From: JAFCUW01 sp049898325
GTDB lineage: Bacteria; Pseudomonadota; Gammaproteobacteria; Burkholderiales; Burkholderiaceae_D
Assembly (NCBI RefSeq): GCF_049898325.1
Contig: NZ_JAFCXL010000007.1
Location: 1-64,000 of the forward strand
Length of the DNA stretch: 64,000 bases
Direction: 5' to 3'
Below, in pieces: positions 62,036-64,000 of this stretch. The position numbers and the translations under genes were made by a program. The notes under the pieces were generated by a model, which was not told the DNA's origin, made no database searches, and saw nothing but the letters and a program-made list of their open reading frames with translations. The number at the start of each line of letters is the position of its first letter. Position 1 is the first letter of the stretch.

Positions 62036-62503
62036 CTACAAGTAGATGCCGCCGCAGACGACGGTCTCGTTCAGTTTTTCGCAGTACATCGCCTTCGGTT
62101 CGATCTTCTTGCTTTCGGGATTCGTGAATTTGTATTCCTGCCAGAAGGTGCTTTTGCTCTTGGCCATGTCAACGCGCTCCTTGACGAAGGCCTTGCCATC
62201 GATATCTTTCAGTTCGATCAAATTCTTGCCCACCATCTTGGCGTTGGCGCCATGCGCGGCGACGGAGCCGTCGAGCTTGTAGACCACCAGGTACAGGTCA
62301 TGCAGGATGAATTGCGGCGCCTTGGCGGTGATGTCGGCATAGGCCTTGGCGTCGCCTGCGCTCTTGATGTAGGCCACGCCTTTCTTGACCATGGCTTCGG
62401 CATCGGCGCGCGTGGCGCCACCTTCGGCGGCGCTGCACACCTGCGGCAGCGCGCTGGCGCCAAGGATGAGCGAGAGGCAAAAAACAGGGGCGAACTTGGA
62501 CAT
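62036..62503 (-). CDS. Periplasmic cache-domain protein
   Basis: This 155-aa protein has a signal peptide (FAPVFCLSLILGASALPQVCSA) and a single cache fold: AMVKKGVAYIKSAGDAKAYADI, FILHDLYLVVYKLDGSVAAHG, LIELKDIDGKAFVKERVDMAKS and FWQEYKFTNPESKKIEPKAMYC. AAGGAGA precedes the ATG. It is transcribed directly toward the chemotaxis receptor gene, 60 bases away, so it may be a soluble ligand-binding partner for it. Confidence 0.85.
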   Translation of the reverse strand: MSKFAPVFCLSLILGASALPQVCSAAEGGATRADAEAMVKKGVAYIKSAGDAKAYADITAKAPQFILHDLYLVVYKLDGSVAAHGANAKMVGKNLIELKDIDGKAFVKERVDMAKSKSTFWQEYKFTNPESKKIEPKAMYCEKLNETVVCGGIYL

Positions 62504-62803
62504 TGCAGTCTCCTTCGTTGTGCGAATTGGAAAGCCGACGCTGGCCGGCGCGATCAGGTGGCCCCTTTCGGAATACCCTTTATTCATAGTAGCGCGATGC
62601 CAGCGATAATGCACTCATGCAACAAAATGTTTTTTTGTATGAGGCGGTTTTTACAACGTCGCGTCCAGCCGGAGACGCCCGTCGCCGGTCCGACATGGAT
62701 GGCTGCCTGGAGACCATGCCTGAATAACAAACTTGGCAAGCATCCCCCGCCGCGCGCATACTCTTGGGAAAGATGGCCCATTTATCAACGAATCAGGAAA
62801 ACT

Positions 62804-63793
62804 ATGGCTTTGCTATGCGTGATGTGCCGTGTTGTACCGGGCGCCGCCCTTGTGCTCGCGCTGTGCGGCCCCGCCGCGGCGCAAGGGTCCGGCCCGACGC
62901 CGGTGCTGGCGACGGCACGGGGCAGCTGTCCCGCGCCCATCTGGCCGAAAAAATCCTTGCGCAACGAGGAAACGGGCACGGTTGCCGTGGCGTTCCTGGT
63001 TGGACCGGACGGCAAGGTGCTGGAAAACAAGCTGGCGCGCTCGAGCGGGTATCCCCTGCTCGACGAGGCATCGCTGCAGAACAACCGCGACTGCCGCTTT
63101 GCCGTACCGCCAGCGGGCGAGCCGGCGCAATGGAAAACCATGGAGCTGGTCTGGACGCTCAAGGAGGCGCCAGCGGCGCCAGCCGGAGGCGCGGGCGCGC
63201 CGCCACCTGGCGCCTCGTATTTCCGCGATCTGGGCCGGGTGGTGACGCAGATCCGCGTGGTGGACTGGACGTTCGACATTTGCGCGAGCAAGCATCCGCA
63301 CACCAGCGAGGCGAACGCGCTCGCGGTGCGCGACTGGAAAGCGCGCCACCAGGGCCTGATCGACGAGATGAATGGCGCCCTGCAAGCCCTGCCGGCTTAG
63401 AACCTATCCCGGTAGGTCGGAGTCGCTGCTTGCGCGCCTGGCAACCGATGGCGTCGTTGCTCGTCTTCGCATGGCTTGCCATGCGTCATCCTCGCGCCTT
63501 GCCCTCGGCTGCCATGCATCGCAATCCGCTTCCTCCTACCTACCGGGATAGGTTCTTATTGGGCCAGCCGCGACCCCGCCAGCGCGAAAGCGGGACCGGC
63601 ACTGTGGCAGAGCCTGAACCGGCAACTCGATCAGGGCCGGGATTATCTGTCGCAACAATACCTGGTCCAGCTGGGGGCGGAAAAACTTGCCGCCGTCTGC
63701 GCAAATTACCCCACCGCCTTGGGCCGCGAGGCCTTCGATCTCGAACGTCGCTACCCCGCCGAAATTGCCTCGGTGCGGCGCGGACCCAGGTAG
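62804..63793 (+). pseudogene. TonB-C-like exported protein split by a 156-bp repeat element
   Basis: AGGA precedes ATG 62804, then a signal peptide (VVPGAALVLALCGPAAA). A TonB C-terminal-like domain follows (ETGTVAVAFLVGPDGKVLEN, SGYPLLDEASLQ). Translation now stops at TAG 63398-63400, the joint with an inserted element. Removing the element and one TTA copy joins ...QALPA to YWASRDPASAKAG... in the same frame, giving about 276 aa ending at 63793. A shortened 198-aa protein may still be made. No TonB transmembrane anchor is seen, so it is not a classical TonB. Confidence 0.8.
63400..63555. mobile_element. MITE-like element, 156 bp, with TTA target duplication
   Basis: Perfect 18-bp terminal inverted repeats GAACCTATCCCGGTAGGT (63400-63417) and its mate (63538-63555) are flanked by TTA on both sides (63397-63399, 63556-63558). 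An internal hairpin GCATGG/CCATGC lies at 63469-63484. It is too short for a transposase, so it must be moved by an enzyme encoded elsewhere. Confidence 0.8.
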
Positions 63794-63863
63794 TGGGTGC
63801 GTCGCAGCGTGTCGATATGCTTTACATAACCAGGTGGCGCTCGCGCGGGCAGGTGCGCACCGC

Positions 63864-64000
63864 TCAGGCGGCCAGGGCGCGCCCTTTCCAGCTGGCGAAC
63901 GGCTGCCAGCACGCCAGCCACGCCGCGATGGCCGGCGCCGCCATCGGGCGCGCAATCGCGTAGCCCTGGGCGATGTCGCAGCCCAGGTCGAGCAGGCGCT
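63864..64000 (-). CDS. C-terminal end of an EAL-domain protein (partial)
   Basis: The minus-strand frame entering from the right edge reads LLDLGCDIAQGYAIARPMAA and ends ASWKGRALAA. This is the usual tail of EAL phosphodiesterase domains (GCDxxQGYxxxRP). The start is beyond the window. Confidence 0.8.
   Translation of the reverse strand, partial: RLLDLGCDIAQGYAIARPMAAPAIAAWLACWQPFASWKGRALAA

Overview
The window is about 64 kb of a GC-rich genome, most likely a betaproteobacterium of the Oxalobacteraceae (Janthinobacterium/Massilia/Duganella type). This rests on gene content and order (ogt-xerD, amiC-tsaE-queG, rpsU-yqeY-dnaG-rpoD followed by a CAT-anticodon tRNA), the protein sequences, and a MutL carrying an endonuclease-type motif. 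The family-level assignment is inference; no database search was possible.

Layout. (1) 1-1.65 kb: accessory DNA with a possible IS21-type insertion sequence end and two unrecognised genes. (2) 1.65-11.24 kb: a compact phage satellite or capsid-encoding genomic island inserted in the 3' end of a tRNA-Met gene. It carries a tyrosine integrase, an integrase-associated hypothetical gene, an AlpA-like activator, a chain of tightly overlapping small genes with a RepA-like hexameric helicase, and an HK97-type prohead protease plus major capsid protein. It has no recognisable portal, terminase, connector or tail gene. Att-like repeats, integrase arm-type repeats, an operator-like array before alpA and an iteron/palindrome-rich, origin-like segment at the far end can be read directly. 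(3) 11.2-23.5 kb: housekeeping genes (miaA, Bcr/CflA-type MFS exporter, mutL, cyclophilin, DedA, alpha carbonic anhydrase, hexose-phosphate mutarotase, amiC, tsaE, queG). (4) 23.5-29.3 kb: a DctS/DctR two-component system beside the TRAP C4-dicarboxylate transporter dctPQM. (5) 29.3-31.5 kb: a structured leader with a yybP-ykoY-like motif and its own terminator, then ogt, xerD and a small charged protein. (6) 31.5-43.6 kb: an RND efflux pair, a PAS-GGDEF-EAL protein, an exonuclease-endonuclease-phosphatase protein, a YbaK deacylase, a CpxAR-like system and a lipoprotein intradiol dioxygenase. (7) 43.7-51.4 kb: plsY, a FrnE-like DsbA protein, a NrtABD-like ABC transporter behind a consensus sigma-54 promoter and an NtrC-type site, a second phosphatase-fold protein, tsaD and aroG. 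(8) 51.5-59.3 kb: ybiB, a HI0933-type flavoprotein and the macromolecular synthesis cluster rpsU, yqeY, dnaG, rpoD, then a CAT-anticodon tRNA. (9) 59.5-64 kb: a frameshifted BPSL0067-type amidase beside an STY0301-type gene, a chemotaxis receptor with a separate cache protein, a TonB-C-like gene split by a 156-bp inverted-repeat element with a TTA target duplication, and the end of an EAL-domain gene.

How the parts work together. In the island, integrase with att/arm sites would handle insertion and excision, AlpA and the operator array regulation, and the helicase with the iteron region replication. Protease and capsid would make a head that must be filled and tailed by a helper phage. The core carries several tRNA-maturation genes (miaA, tsaE, tsaD, queG, and ybaK for proofreading). 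Two nutrient-uptake systems sit beside visible regulation: DctSR for dicarboxylates and sigma-54/NtrC for a nitrogen-type substrate.
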